Shown in pieces: positions 34,392 to 46,627 of a stretch of 64,000 nucleotides of DNA. Within the stretch, counting starts at the first letter, position 1, and each line of letters starts with the position of its first letter. The notes beneath the pieces are model-generated. The model worked only from the letters and a program-made list of their open reading frames with translations, ran no database searches and was not told where the DNA came from. This DNA is from Oxyura jamaicensis (taxonomy: Eukaryota; Chordata; Aves; Anseriformes; Anatidae), in contig NC_048893.1 of NCBI RefSeq assembly GCF_011077185.1, forward strand, positions 187,040,799-187,104,798, in the 5' to 3' direction. A program made the translations under genes and the position numbers.

Positions 34392-36519
34392 GAGGCCTGA
34401 GGGTCCAGGTGCCAGGGGCTGAGGCCAGCTCATGGGCAGACTGAGCAGCTAATGCCAGTTGCTGGAGAGACCCATTTTCCATACCATTTGCTACAGGGAG
34501 CCCCTCATGCGAACCCTTTGTCTCAGAATAGGCAACAGCAGCTTTGTAAAAGAAAGTGAGCTACTGAAAGTGTTTTACCCGAACAAACCAGCTTTGTCTG
34601 AAGGAACCCTGAAAGCACCAACAGGGTCTGTCCCCTCGCAGAGCTGGGGGAGCCAGCTTGGTGAGGTGGCAGGAACGTGGTTGGGTGCTTTATTGGCACA
34701 GCTGCTTATGAAATGCACATCTGACACCACCGCCGCTTTTCCAGAAACACCTTTGACTCAAGGAACCTAAGATGAGCAGGCAGCCAAAGAATTCCATGCC
34801 CCAAAGCCTCCTTTTCAAGCAGAACTTGGTCTCCATGGATCAGAGTAGTTGAGGCCAGGGGGAACTGAAGGATTTTGGTAAGTTTTCATTGCCCACAAGA
34901 AAATGGTCCATGTACGAGCATCCGAATGACGTTGTACTTCTCCATGTAGTGATAGAATAAGGAGCCTGCAAGGTGAACCTCAGCAACATGCCTGGGCTTT
35001 GGCTTGGCTTAAATGTGTAAATAGTCCCAGAGAAGTCCAATAAGGTTGTTTATGTACTTACATTTCTTGCTAGACTGGAGACCACATGCTTATTTTCTAA
35101 ATAAATCAGAAACCATACCAGATACTCTTGTGTTGCTGGAAAAATTGCTCCCTATCAAGTTTCCATTTCCAATTTTAATTTCTGTTACAGACATCTATCT
35201 ATTATTTTGAAAAGTAGGGCCTTTGAAAATATTTTTTCAATGTGGTAAGGACTAAAAAAAAAAGTACTCAGTACTTCTGCGTCCTGTCTAGATTTAAAAA
35301 ATGAAGAATTTGTCCAATAAACTGTTTGGCAAAGCCAAAGTCTGAATTTTTTGCATTTTTTACCTTGGGATATAACTTTACAGTATAGTTGTCTGAGGTG
35401 TGTAAATTCAACAGCACAGTAATTAGTTTATTACGCAGAAACTGGAGGCTCTGACTTTGCCAGGAATTTTTACTGTGCAAATTCTTCACTTTTCTCACCT
35501 TCAAAAAGGCTGTAAAAGCCAGAAGTCTGCAAACAGGTCCCTGGGAACAAAATCCCACCCCGCCACGTGGTCGGGAGACCCACACGACGTGGGTGCACAA
35601 CAGGTCTCCTTGTAAAATGAGCTGTTAGCCTGGGCCCATCACTCCAAAATATTTATAGCTTTAATACACTCTGCATATGAATTTACTTAGCTTTCTGTTA
35701 GGAATTCATAGACTCACATAGAGTGATGAATGCTCTCAAATCTGATTTTCTTCCATGGCTGGCAAAGAATCAGGCCCTGAAATATAGCAGAGCCGGCCAA
35801 AGCATGGGGTTTAATGCAACAACTCTGTGCAAGGAACTGAGCAAATAACTTCTGCCTCCGGCACAGCAGTGCCAGAGATGGGCAGTGCGTGCACAGGGCT
35901 GGAAGGTGCCCTGGGCAGGGCAGGTCCTCGCCCATGCTCCATGTGTCCATGAGGGGAGAAGAGGCTGAGACCGAACCATGGTGGGAGAGAGGAGGTCAGG
36001 CAGGAGGTGGTGCAAACCCACCTTTAGCCTAAGGTTAGCCTGGGAGGCTGCTATGGGTAATAGTACCCCCAAAATTATGTCTGGGAGATGGTGACCTCCA
36101 GTGATGGTCAACACTTAACTTCACAAGCCTGCTTCATGTGCAGTTTTAAAAAATAAAAAATAAACCTCCTCAACATATAAAGAAAACATCTCCCTTGTCT
36201 TGATTTCTAAGTATGAGGTGCATTCTCCCTTCTTTACTTAGTGTTGTCATGTACTTTTTTGTACCTGGGTGTCCATGCCATTTTGCTGCCCCTAGAAATC
36301 TTGGCTGACATTGTCCCTGCTGTGGACACCAATTACATGAAAACACCATTTCACATGGTGACTGAGTTTTTGTCTGCTGGTGTTTCACCCAGCTTGGCTT
36401 GTCTCATCCCAGCCCACAGGCAGTGTCCTGTCCTCCCTGACCCAGGATGGTTTTGCAGACTGTTGTATTTTGTTTCATCCACACACCGTGGCAGATGCAC
36501 AGCTTCCAAATCCATCCAC

Positions 36520-36842
36520 CAGGATGATGAAGGCACTGGAGCACCTCTCCTATGAGGAGAGGCTGGGAGAGCTGGGACTGCTCAGCCTGGAGAAGAGGAG
36601 GCTCAGGGGGATCTCATCCCTGTCCCGAAATCCCTGAAGGGAGGGTGCAGAGAGGCCGGAGCCAGGCTCTGCTCAGTGGCGCCCAGAGAGGCTGTGGAGT
36701 CTCCTCCTTGGGGATCTCCAAAAGCCGCCTGGACGTGGTCCTGGGCAGCCTGCTCTGGGTGTCCCTGCTTGGGCAGGGGTGGCATCAGATGGACCCAGGA
36801 GTTCCTTCCTACCTGAACCATTCTGTAATGTTGTAATTCTGT
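36520..36842 (+). mobile_element. CR1 LINE fragment, sense
   Basis: 'gatgaaggcactggagcacc', 'gagaggctgggagagctggg', 'agaagaggaggctcaggggg', then a deletion, then 'ctccaaaagccgcctggacg' and a 3' end at 'attctgtga'. It is of the same subfamily as the copies at 26.9-27.3 and 51.2 kb. Confidence 0.95.
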
Positions 36843-37854
36843 GACCCCCAGTGGCCCCATGCCTGCTGGCAGCTCCAGCTGAGGTCACAAGGAAGAGGAG
36901 ACGTGGAGCTGGCTCCATAGTTCTCATACACGGGCCTGGCGCCTCTCTGCTCCTCAGGTCTGGGCTGTGAAACACCACAGATGACAGGGAGAGGACATTC
37001 TTTGTGAGCAGGTCAGAGATGTAAGGGGGACATTTTATACCCTGGGCAGTCACTGCTCATGTATATTTCCAGTATTAATGCAGCATTCCCCTCGGGAAGG
37101 TGCCTGCAATTCCAGTGTAGTCAGCAGGAAGAAGCCGATGCCCTACAGGGAGTCCACAGGGAGATCCTCTCTGCCTATATTTAGACACCTAAATTCAGCA
37201 GACACGCTCTCCCTGAATAGCTCCCCAGACACTTTCTTCTCTCCATGCGTGTATCGGCAATGCAGGCGCTGGCTACAGGAGGAATGATTCATTACTGTCC
37301 TAAAATCGTGAATAAAGAATGTGCCCAATCCATGGGAGAAACTTGATCCCACCTTTTGTTTTTTAGGCAGAAACAGTCTCATGGAGTGTGGATCATTTGT
37401 CTCCTACGGGACAGTGTCTATCACACCTGGACAGTGACAGTGATGTAAGCCACCACAGCAGTAAGCCTTCAGCCCTCAACACTCCTTGCTTTTCCAGAGT
37501 CAAAGTAGTTCAGCCATCACACGTGTCATCATGAAAGAACTCACAGTCCTCTTGTTATTAAAAGCACTCTGCTGTTTTATTTCTGACTGTCTCCAATTTT
37601 TCTGTCTTCTACCCAGGTGACACCAGAAGAGCTCAGCTCCACGATGTGGCCACGTGTGCCAGACCCAGTGGTTCAGGTTTGGTTTCAGCAGGCAGATCCA
37701 TGGGGAGCAGCACACTCATTTTACCATGAATCTCCATACATTTGCAAGTCAAGCTAAAATTAAAACATCTCACATCCTACATGGGTTTATCGAAGGAACC
37801 TCAGGAAGGAGCAGGTTTAGCAGACTTATTCCCAGGATAGAGAAACTCAGCTCT

Positions 37855-37930
37855 CAGCATCTCCTGAGCATCACGTCCCCACACATCATGTCCCCAGATA
37901 TTACATCTCCTGAAAATCACGTCCCCACTG
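37855..37930. repeat. 15-bp minisatellite, about five units
   Basis: Successive units atcacgtccccacac (37870), atcatgtccccagat (37885), attacatctcctgaa (37900) and aatcacgtccccact (37915) have a strict 15-base period. A more diverged unit precedes them. Confidence 0.8.
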
Positions 37931-40900
37931 ACGGCAGGACCCTGGCCAAAGCATCTGAGTGCTGTCCTCCCACGGTGCTTGGAGGGCATCGGTGTAAACA
38001 CCCAACCAACCCAAGGTAATGCATCAGATTTGGGTCAGGAGACTGGATTGCTTTGATTCATTTTCCCTGTAGCAAATGTGACTACTAAATAGGTCAGCCC
38101 AAATGTGACAGATTCAGCCTGTTCCCATGCTGATGCTTAATTTCAGCTCTTTTTAAGTGGGGGTTATTGATTACAAGGAACAGCTGAAAACATGCATCTA
38201 AGATTTCTTTTTCTGTCAGCTTAGCTGTTTCCAAAGGAAAAAGAATACTTAGACTGATGTTTTTAAGAAGAAAAACACTCCTTTTTACAAAGGTGCCCTT
38301 ATTCTTTAAAATAAATAGACAAAATGACGGAAATCAGCAAGCAGAACTTTTGTGTGGAAGGCTTGGAGAACTCATGATTTTCTGTCGTACATTCATTTTC
38401 CATGCAACTCAAACTCGAGATTTAATAACATACTGCCACCTGCCCAGTGTTCAGGCTGCTAGTGGGGGAATTCCCATGTTTCGTGCAGCTTCGATGGGCC
38501 CCATGTGGAGCCACTCTTGAGAGGCTGCCCCGTGCCACCAGACCTGGGGGATCCATTGCCAGAAACATCTAGTGCTGATGAAATTAAAGCTTTTTGGCAA
38601 AATCCCCTGGAGGTGGGAGCCAGGAACGTGGGAACAGGGCTGCCTGCTTGGTGGTGGGAGCATCCATGGGACAAGAGCCTCTCTGCAGTCTTGGGGCTGG
38701 AGAGGACACCAGCTCTGCCTCCGTCCTTGGGGACAGCCTGGGGACATCCCTGTGCTTTTCAGCACAGAGTTTTTACTGACTGTGGCTGTGTACAAGAAGA
38801 TTTTATTTGTTGGAATATAGAGTAGATGAGTTTTATAGGTAACACTGAGCACCAAAATCAGCCCAGAAGGGTGTCATCTGCATCCCTTCTGTGTAGACTC
38901 ACCATGGGATTTAACTGGACCCTGTGCCCTCTGAACAGCAGTGTGTAGGAAAAGCTAGATACACATGTGCACACGTGTGTACTCTATATATTCACAGATG
39001 AAGAACATGCTCAGCATTACTTATTGCCATCTCTCCTGCTCACAGCTTCCCTGATCCCGTTAGCAAGACAAAGAGGCCATCACCCTCCTCCTGCCCCCCG
39101 GCATGCGCAGGCACGCACTCACAATTAACAAAAGCTGTGCACTGAGTGTTGGGTGCCCAAACTGCTGAAGAGACAATGCTGGCTGCGGAACAGGGCATCA
39201 AAGGAAGCAGGCTGGGCTGGCAAATGGCAAAAAGGGCTGTATTCTTCAGATAATTTACTTGCAATGAATTATTCAGTGCGCTTCTGCTGCAAAGCTGAAT
39301 TAAATACAAAGCGTTATCACACAGAGATGTCCAAATAGAGGGCACTATTCACTCCTAGCACAAAGAAATATTATTTACTATCATTCATTGACTTCCACAA
39401 AAAGCCACAGACAGCTCTGTAAGTTCTGAGGAAGAGTCAGCAGCGAGTGTGAGCACAGAGCTCCTCGTGCTTCCCCCAGGTTTCCTCTCGGTGTCTGCAG
39501 ACATGGGCTGAGCCTGGCTCACTGCTCGGTTTTGCCAGCACCGAGTCTGCGTGGGCAGGTCACTGGTGTGGTGGAGGGGAGGTGCCACCACCCCATCACA
39601 CAGCGTCTGCACCCCCCCAGCACAGAGGCAAAATCTGGTCGATGGTGTAAACTGCGTTCCTGAGTGGCTTCAAGGATTCAGATCGCTCTGGGTAAAGCTT
39701 AAAGAGGCAGAGATGCATTTGCCTTTGGGAAATGGGTTAACAGCCTGGATGCTCTGTCTACCTAGAGCTTTTTCTTGCATTTAATGAGCCTGTGTGCTAA
39801 TTAGCTCTGTGAAGTCTCTCATTTGAAATGCCAGGCTTTAAGATAACTAGAAATGCAAATTCTTGGTGGTATTGGCAATTATTACTGCCGCAGGAGCGAC
39901 TAGAGAGCAGCTTTTTGCAAGAAAAAGGGAAAGCACGAGGCTTGTGTCTGGTGGTTGCACAGCTTGCCTTCACGCGGTGCTCTTTGCAGGTGGTGCTGTG
40001 GGTCACAAACAAAACTGGGTGGAGATCTGTGGCCAAAATGTCCTTCTCTAGGAAGACGAGCATTAATCAAAACATTTCATAAGTGCACATCAGCTTTGCT
40101 CAGTTGATGCCTTGTTATTACTCCAGTATTGTCAGTATACCTCTGCATACACCCCTAAACCTTGGTGGCACCCAAATGCCTGCATCCAGCCCAGATGCCA
40201 GCCTGCCATCCCTGTCACCGTGGCGTTGTCTGCAAAAGCATCTTCTCAGCTCCATCCTCCAAATGGTCTGGAGGTGCAGAGGTGAACGGGGAAGGAGAGA
40301 GCCCCATCGAGCTGCTTCCAGAGCAGACAGCCACAGGGGTCTCATCTGTTAGGGACTGCCCTTTTTGTCCATGGCATATTTTGTGTCTCCTGTAAGCATG
40401 CTGTGTTATTTGGCATCAGAAGTCCAGACATAGAGCATCCACTGCCTCCTCTACCTCCTGATACCACTTGACTCCAAAAGTAAAGAACTAAGGGAAGGAA
40501 ACTACTTATTGGATAGGCAGAAGCAACAGACAAGAAACATTTTAAATAACAGATTATTCTCAATTACCTTTTTATTATTATTTTTTTTTTCCAAATTTCT
40601 ATCTGTGTTTGAACTGGACAGGTTCTGAGCAGGAGAGAGGAAAGCTCCCACCAGCACGTCTGCAGGAGAGCTCAGGTGGACTGGGCTGGGGACACCCGCT
40701 CTGCTCCCCAAACCATCATTGCTCTCCTCTTCACAGATGTTCTGGGTAACTTTTCACCAGAACAGAGGCTCAGGCTTTATTAATTATTTGTCTAATCAAG
40801 TGAGCTCTTCCCTTTTAATTAGGCCATCAAGGAAATGCTTCGACAGTGAACATCAGTCTCTGCCCTTGGCAGCTGGTGATGCACCAAGGAGAACCTAATA

Positions 40901-41317
40901 GGACGAAAAGCTGGAGTATCTCACGCCAGAGAAATCAGCCCAGACGAGGAGAGGAGTGCATCAGCAGCAGAGCAAGCTGACCTTGCAATGCATGAAAACA
41001 TGGAGGCCAGAGCTCTCCATTCAGCAGCTGGCATTAGGGGCAGTAATTGGAGTCCTTCTCATTAACTGCGAGGGACAGACGACCCAAGCCCAGCTCAGGA
41101 CTGTGCTCAGACACCAGTAGAGGGGCACTGATGCTGTCATGCAGCAGATGTAGGGACCTTGTCTCTTAATTCTCCTTTCTGAGTTGAAGCTCTCTTTCTC
41201 TTTTCTATTTCAGAGTTCCTTCACTTAGATGTTGTCAAAGGGCAGGGTGTCAGGAAAGACACTGCCATTACAGGCTTTACTGCTCAACGGATCCCCGCCC
41301 AGGATTGTGTGCCCCTA

Positions 41318-41365
41318 GGGAAGGGGAGGGGAAAAGGATAAGGGAAAGGGAAGGGGAAGGGGAAG
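41318..41365 (+). repeat. G-rich tract with G-quadruplex-like spacing
   Basis: Seven or more runs of three or four Gs are separated by one to ten mostly A bases on the + strand (ggg-aa-gggg-a-gggg ... ggg-aaa-ggg-aa-gggg-aa-gggg). The purine asymmetry is complete over about 45 bases. Confidence 0.85.
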
Positions 41366-44300
41366 CAGCTGATGTGGTGTGGCTGTGCCGGAGTGAGCAG
41401 CCAGCAGTGGAGATGCAGCCACTTACTCCTTGTCAGTCTTGTAATTGCCCCAAATCCCGTTCTTCTAAAATAAGATAATTCCAGGGAAAGTGTCAAACAC
41501 TTCTGTAACATGCCCTTGACTAACCGCATCAATTCAATTTATTTGTATTTCTCAGATCCTATCCTCCTCTTCAGAAACCCTGCAGTGACTTTGGCTGCAG
41601 AATTAACCAAGCGAATCTCTGGCTTTCTCTCTCCCCATCGCAGGCTAATGAGCGCGCCGCAGTGCGATGCTTCCAGCCCATCTCCTCATTAAGCCCAGAG
41701 CAGGTTTCTCTCTCTCAGGGTGGCTCTGGGACTCTCTGCAGCCAGAAGTGCTCCTGTGCTCATTAATGTCTGGGAATGCCATTCAGCAGTGCAGGAGCAG
41801 AGAGCAAGGTGAGCCAGCGCCCCTTCCCCAGCTCCAACAACAACCCATCAATTTTATTTTCATCCCCTTTAGTTTGAACCCGGACAGAAGTCAGGCAGGC
41901 ACCACATGCATGAGAAAGGTGATGTTCACCTGCCTAGCGGGGAAGTCTTTCCTAAGATGACTCATGAACAGTGGAGACTACACATCTACAAAAGGGAAGA
42001 GACCTCACTGACGGTGCTTGTATGTAGGACAAGGAAACGAGGCAGAACGGAGCAGAGAGCAGTGACAGAGACTCCAGGTTTTGGTACAGGGTGTGTGCAA
42101 TAATTGAGAGGGCACAAACTGCAACACAAATGAGCCGAGGTTGCCAAAGGCACCATGCACTAGAGCTAATGAGGACTGGGGGACAACATGTCCATCTGTA
42201 GTTTCCACATTTTTCAGGCCATTTGGTCATGGCCACCTCAGATTTTCTTCTGAGTCACCCTGCACCGTTTTTAATGAAAATGCTGCCTAAGGAAGAGCTG
42301 CAAACCAAGGTCCTGCCATGCACAACAGCCTCAGGGACCTCAATGCTGAGTCAAGACACTCATGACTACCTAGGAACTGCCCTTAATAGTACAGGAGGTT
42401 CCCTGTCCCAGCTGATCACTTACAAGTCCATAATGATTACTAATTTTGTATAGGACAATCACACAGGCTATCGCAAATAAGAGCTAGTTAAAGACTTAGT
42501 GCTTAACCATCAAGCATGCAAAAATATTTCTTTATTTGTGCCCCCATCAGAGAAAAAAGAGGCACGTTGCAGGGAGTTTCCAAATGCAGCTGCTGCTTTC
42601 TTCTCCCTGCAGAGCCAGGTGGTTTACACCCCGACTGGGCGTCTGCCTTCAGCCTGTTTGTGTCTGAGTTTTAGGCTGCTAACAGAAGGAAAATGGGATG
42701 GCCCACTCCCCTAAAGCCTGGGTGAGGTTTCAGCTATCAGAGATGCACTGTGAGATCAGTGCTGGGTTTCTCTGTATCTGAAGAACTGTTCAGAGGTGCT
42801 TCCTGCCACCCCAAGCTGTTCTTCATGGTGAAATGAGTGCCTCCTCCTCCACCCCTAAAAAGAAGCCTTGAGCACTGATTTAGTCCCACCATCAGACCAC
42901 CAGATGGATGGAGGCATGTCAGAAGGTAACACCAAGTACAGGCAAGTGGTACCAGGACACCAAGGCTCCCATCAGGTCAGTGGGGACTCAGTTTCCAGAG
43001 TCTAATCCAGGCCACATGAAGTTAATTCTCTGCTGCCCTCTGTTCACCAAACTGGGCTCAGGTGCCTCCAGAGAGCAATTTAGACCAGCCACATTAGGTG
43101 CTGCCCCTTCTCGCTCACTGTGCAGGGAACTAATGGAAGAAACACTTGTTGGAATTCACTCCTTACCCCTCCAGGGAAATCGCTGACTTCCATTAAAAAG
43201 GTGATAGCAACTCCTATCCATTCCCATGCCTCCATGCCATATTCTGGTTCCCATTTTTCTCTCACTCCTTTGGCCCCATGACCCTTGAGTTTATGACTTT
43301 CCAGGACCACACTAGGAATGGTGAAGCACACTCTTCCCTTGACCAGCAGTTGGGGCTGAGAGCTGTGGGTTCAGATTTCTTCATGTTAAAGAGGCCTGGA
43401 GCAGAGGTCTCCCACCTTGCCACCAGGATCTAACCCATAGGGCATGATGTTCAGGGGAGATGGTGGTGTCAGCTCCCTGTGAAGAGACGTTACACTTAGG
43501 TGGCAGCTTTTTAGGCATTTCAGCATTAGAGACAACCCCCTGGACTTCTCTTAAGCTTGAGTGAGAGAGGAACACCTGGAGCAGGGCACTCCAAGCATTC
43601 TCCCACTCCTGACTTTAGGCACAAGGAAAGTGAAGTTCAAGCAAGGAGACAACATGTGAACTAGGTGCCATCATGATGAATGGAAATAGGCAGAAGGCTA
43701 ACTGGATTTAGGTGGCATTTGGGTGCCCTTAGGTGAAATTTAGGTAAAATCCCATTTTAGGTTGGATTTAGAAGGACTGGCTCCAGCCATCATTACTTCT
43801 GTTTCAGCTGTGTGAAGTGCATTGAAGGGCAATCACAGACCCTTTAGAAGTGACCTGTGCATAGTGGGGTGAAGTAGAAGGGTTTTTGTGCCTTGCAGAC
43901 CCCAGAGGCTCTTTGCCAGCAGCAGGCTGCAGCCCACCCCTTGGCAGCAGCAGCTACAAACGACCACGTAAACCCTGCTTTGAACTACTGAGGTGGCTCC
44001 TGCGTGTGTGTAGGTGTCCTGGGAACCCCTCAAGCTGCCTAGGGGTGACCTTCTTTTGGTCTAACAGGAAAGAGCAAAAAGTGAGTGGGCTGGTGGAATT
44101 TATCAGGGAGAAAGCTGGCATGGGAGCAAGCGTCAGGTCTTCTCATGTTCAGCCTTTCTGGCCCCATACAAGGGCTCCATCATCCCACTGAGCTCCCAAG
44201 ACAGGGAACAAGCTGTGATTTTTAAGAGTAATTGCTTTCAGGAGCCATTAATTTTAGTTTCATCTTTCCCTGTAACAAAAGGTTCCCAATAATGTCACAA

Positions 44301-46412
44301 CATTACAGCAGCACCCACTAAATACAACAGCAACACCCACTAAATACATTTAAACAACTCAGTTAATGTGCTACCCTTCTTTCTCCCTGTTTGCCATTTG
44401 ATGTTTGGCCCAAGAAGGGAAGGTCACATTTCTATGTCCAACTCTACCTTATTTATATGCTCTCAGGACATCTTCCGAAGATCATTTCCCAAGACAGAAA
44501 GAGTTTCTGTTGTGAAGGGGGTTGTCATAATCTGGAAAACATGAAAGGACCCCACACACACATTGACCTCACAAATCCATTATAAATATATACTATACGA
44601 AACAAGAGACCATGGGTCAGTTTGGGTGGATTTCACATTTCATTCAAAGGACAAAGAATAAGCAGAGAAGACACATTAATGCACCTGGTTGCACTCTGAT
44701 AGAACTGGGATTAGTAAATATTTTTACCTCAGAGATCCATCAAATGTAAGATGTAAAACCACCCTAAACCACAGCCAGGCACAGCAAACTCCAGAGGAGA
44801 AGATAAATATGTTGTGCAGCTGGACCTAAAACAAAGTAAGAAAAAACAAGGCTGACACTAGAGATGACAGAGAAAGAAATGAACAACAAAGACTCCCCAG
44901 ATCAGTGCTCATCCTGCATTGCCATTATGGATGTAGCCAGATGAAGGTGCTGGAGGGACATATGCAGCACACCACACCTTACATAAGGGCCTTAATGATA
45001 ACAAGGCTGTCAACGTCCCTGAGCTTTAGCATCCCTCCAAGGGCAGGCAGGCCGGCAGGGTTGCACAGCCCAGGGAGCAGAGTTGCACAGTACCAGCCTC
45101 TCTATATGCCGACAAACAACACAAGATCCTAAACTGAAGAGATTGAGAGTCAACCCCCGAGCTGCAGCAAGCAGATCTGGGCACAGCCATGGGGTTTGCA
45201 CCGTCTGAAGCTCAGCAGAGAAGTTCCTTGTGATCTTGGACCTTCTCTATGGAGGTGGTGGTGAAAAACATATTTGTCTTCATCATGGAAAAAATCCTTG
45301 GATGCAGAGCCAGAGGTAATTAAAATTTTCTCTAATCCTCCCACTCTAATTTCCTTAATTTGATATGATGAAACGATAGTATCTGAGTATTTATGTACTT
45401 TGTGCAGACTGACAGGAAAGAAACAACAACAACAAAAAAACTTCCCAACCAAGATCATAAGATTTCTCCTCCTGAAAATATCTTGGAAAATGCTGGATAA
45501 TTACAACCTAGTTGAAAGATCAGACCTTGAAATAACTTTTCTTAGAACTACCTTTTTTTACCCACAACCTCTCTAGCCCTCCACCCACCTCCCACCCATA
45601 CCAATCCCAATACCAGAAGCAAGATGCCTCTTGCCCAATAAACACCGCATGGAGATGGATCTTGCCAGAGCAAATACAAAAACAGCCAATACAGCTCCAG
45701 GATGCAGCCTTATGACAGAAGCACCAAAACCCATGGGTGATTGTCATGCTCAACCAAAACACTTTCATGGAAAGGGACAAAACCAGGCTCACCAGTGATA
45801 AGACGGAACAGCACACCAAAATTTGAGAGACTGAATGCTATTGAGATCGTTTAGCCTGCTCCATGAGGTGCTGGGTGCAATGAGGAACATTTGACAACAG
45901 CAACAAATTGTTCTTTAAGGAACAAAGAGATACCTCCAGATCAACTTGCCAGATGCTAACTGGGAATATCACACAGCTGATACAAAGAGGTCTAGGAGAT
46001 TCCAGAAGCGCCTTAATGATAAGTTCCTGGTATAGACAATAAGGGAAAGGTGCTCTCCTACATTTGTTGCTTGTAAAGAGAGAGGGTCTCGTGGGTGACA
46101 TGGTGATTGGTGTCTGTCTTGGCCATAGTGACCATGAAGTAGTTAAGTTTTAAATTTTTGGTGATAGGAGGAAAACTGCCACCATATCTTCATGCCTGGA
46201 TAAGAAGAGAGAAGACTTCAGGCTGCTGAGGGAACTAGTTAGTAAGGTCCCCTGGGAAGCTGCTTTTAAAGACACTGGGGTCCATCAGTGCTGGTCACTT
46301 TATAAGAACCACCTTTTAGGAGCATGGGAACAGGCAATTCCAAAATGTTGGAAGCCAAACAGGTGGGGCAGAAGGTCAGCATGGCTAAGCAGAAATCTTC
46401 TAGAGCTTAGAC

Positions 46413-46418
46413 AGAAAA

Positions 46419-46478
<60 letters not shown>

Positions 46479-46581
46479 CANNNNNNNNNNNNNNNNNNNN
46501 NNNNNNNNNNNNNNNNNNNNNNNNNNNNNNNNNNNNNNNNNNNNNNNNNNNNNNNNNNNNNNNNNNNNNNNNNNNNNNNNA

Positions 46582-46613
<32 letters not shown>

Positions 46614-46627
46614 AGGAAAGAAAGAAG
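46413..46627. repeat. (AAAG)n microsatellite inside the CR1, with gap
   Basis: Pure GAAA units flank the gap on both sides. The repeat sits exactly where the CR1 frame passes through a lysine-rich A-rich stretch, so it probably grew from CR1 sequence. Total size is unknown because of the Ns. Confidence 0.97.
46481..46580. other. assembly gap, 100 N
   Basis: One hundred Ns, a conventional placeholder for a gap of unknown length, inside the AAAG repeat. Confidence 1.

Larger units (their letters stand above)
33201..36519. other. intergenic, simple repeats only
   Basis: Holds a TTTA microsatellite (34015-34040) and a TCC-rich tract (34341-34390). No gene, RNA or LINE is recognised. Confidence 0.5.
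36843..45889. other. intergenic, no gene recognised
   Basis: Nine kilobases with no recognisable coding exon, RNA gene or clear CR1 copy. Local features are a 15-bp minisatellite (37855-37930) and a G-rich tract (41318-41365). Open frames of 60-135 codons on both strands look random. Confidence 0.5.

Noticed and set aside
34264..34482. Glu-run protein on the minus strand
   Set aside because: It is the translation of the TCC microsatellite.
45520..46101. Minus-strand open frames of 87-99 codons with hydrophobic stretches
   Set aside because: The right part overlaps sense CR1 endonuclease sequence, and the rest shows no membrane-protein family I know.
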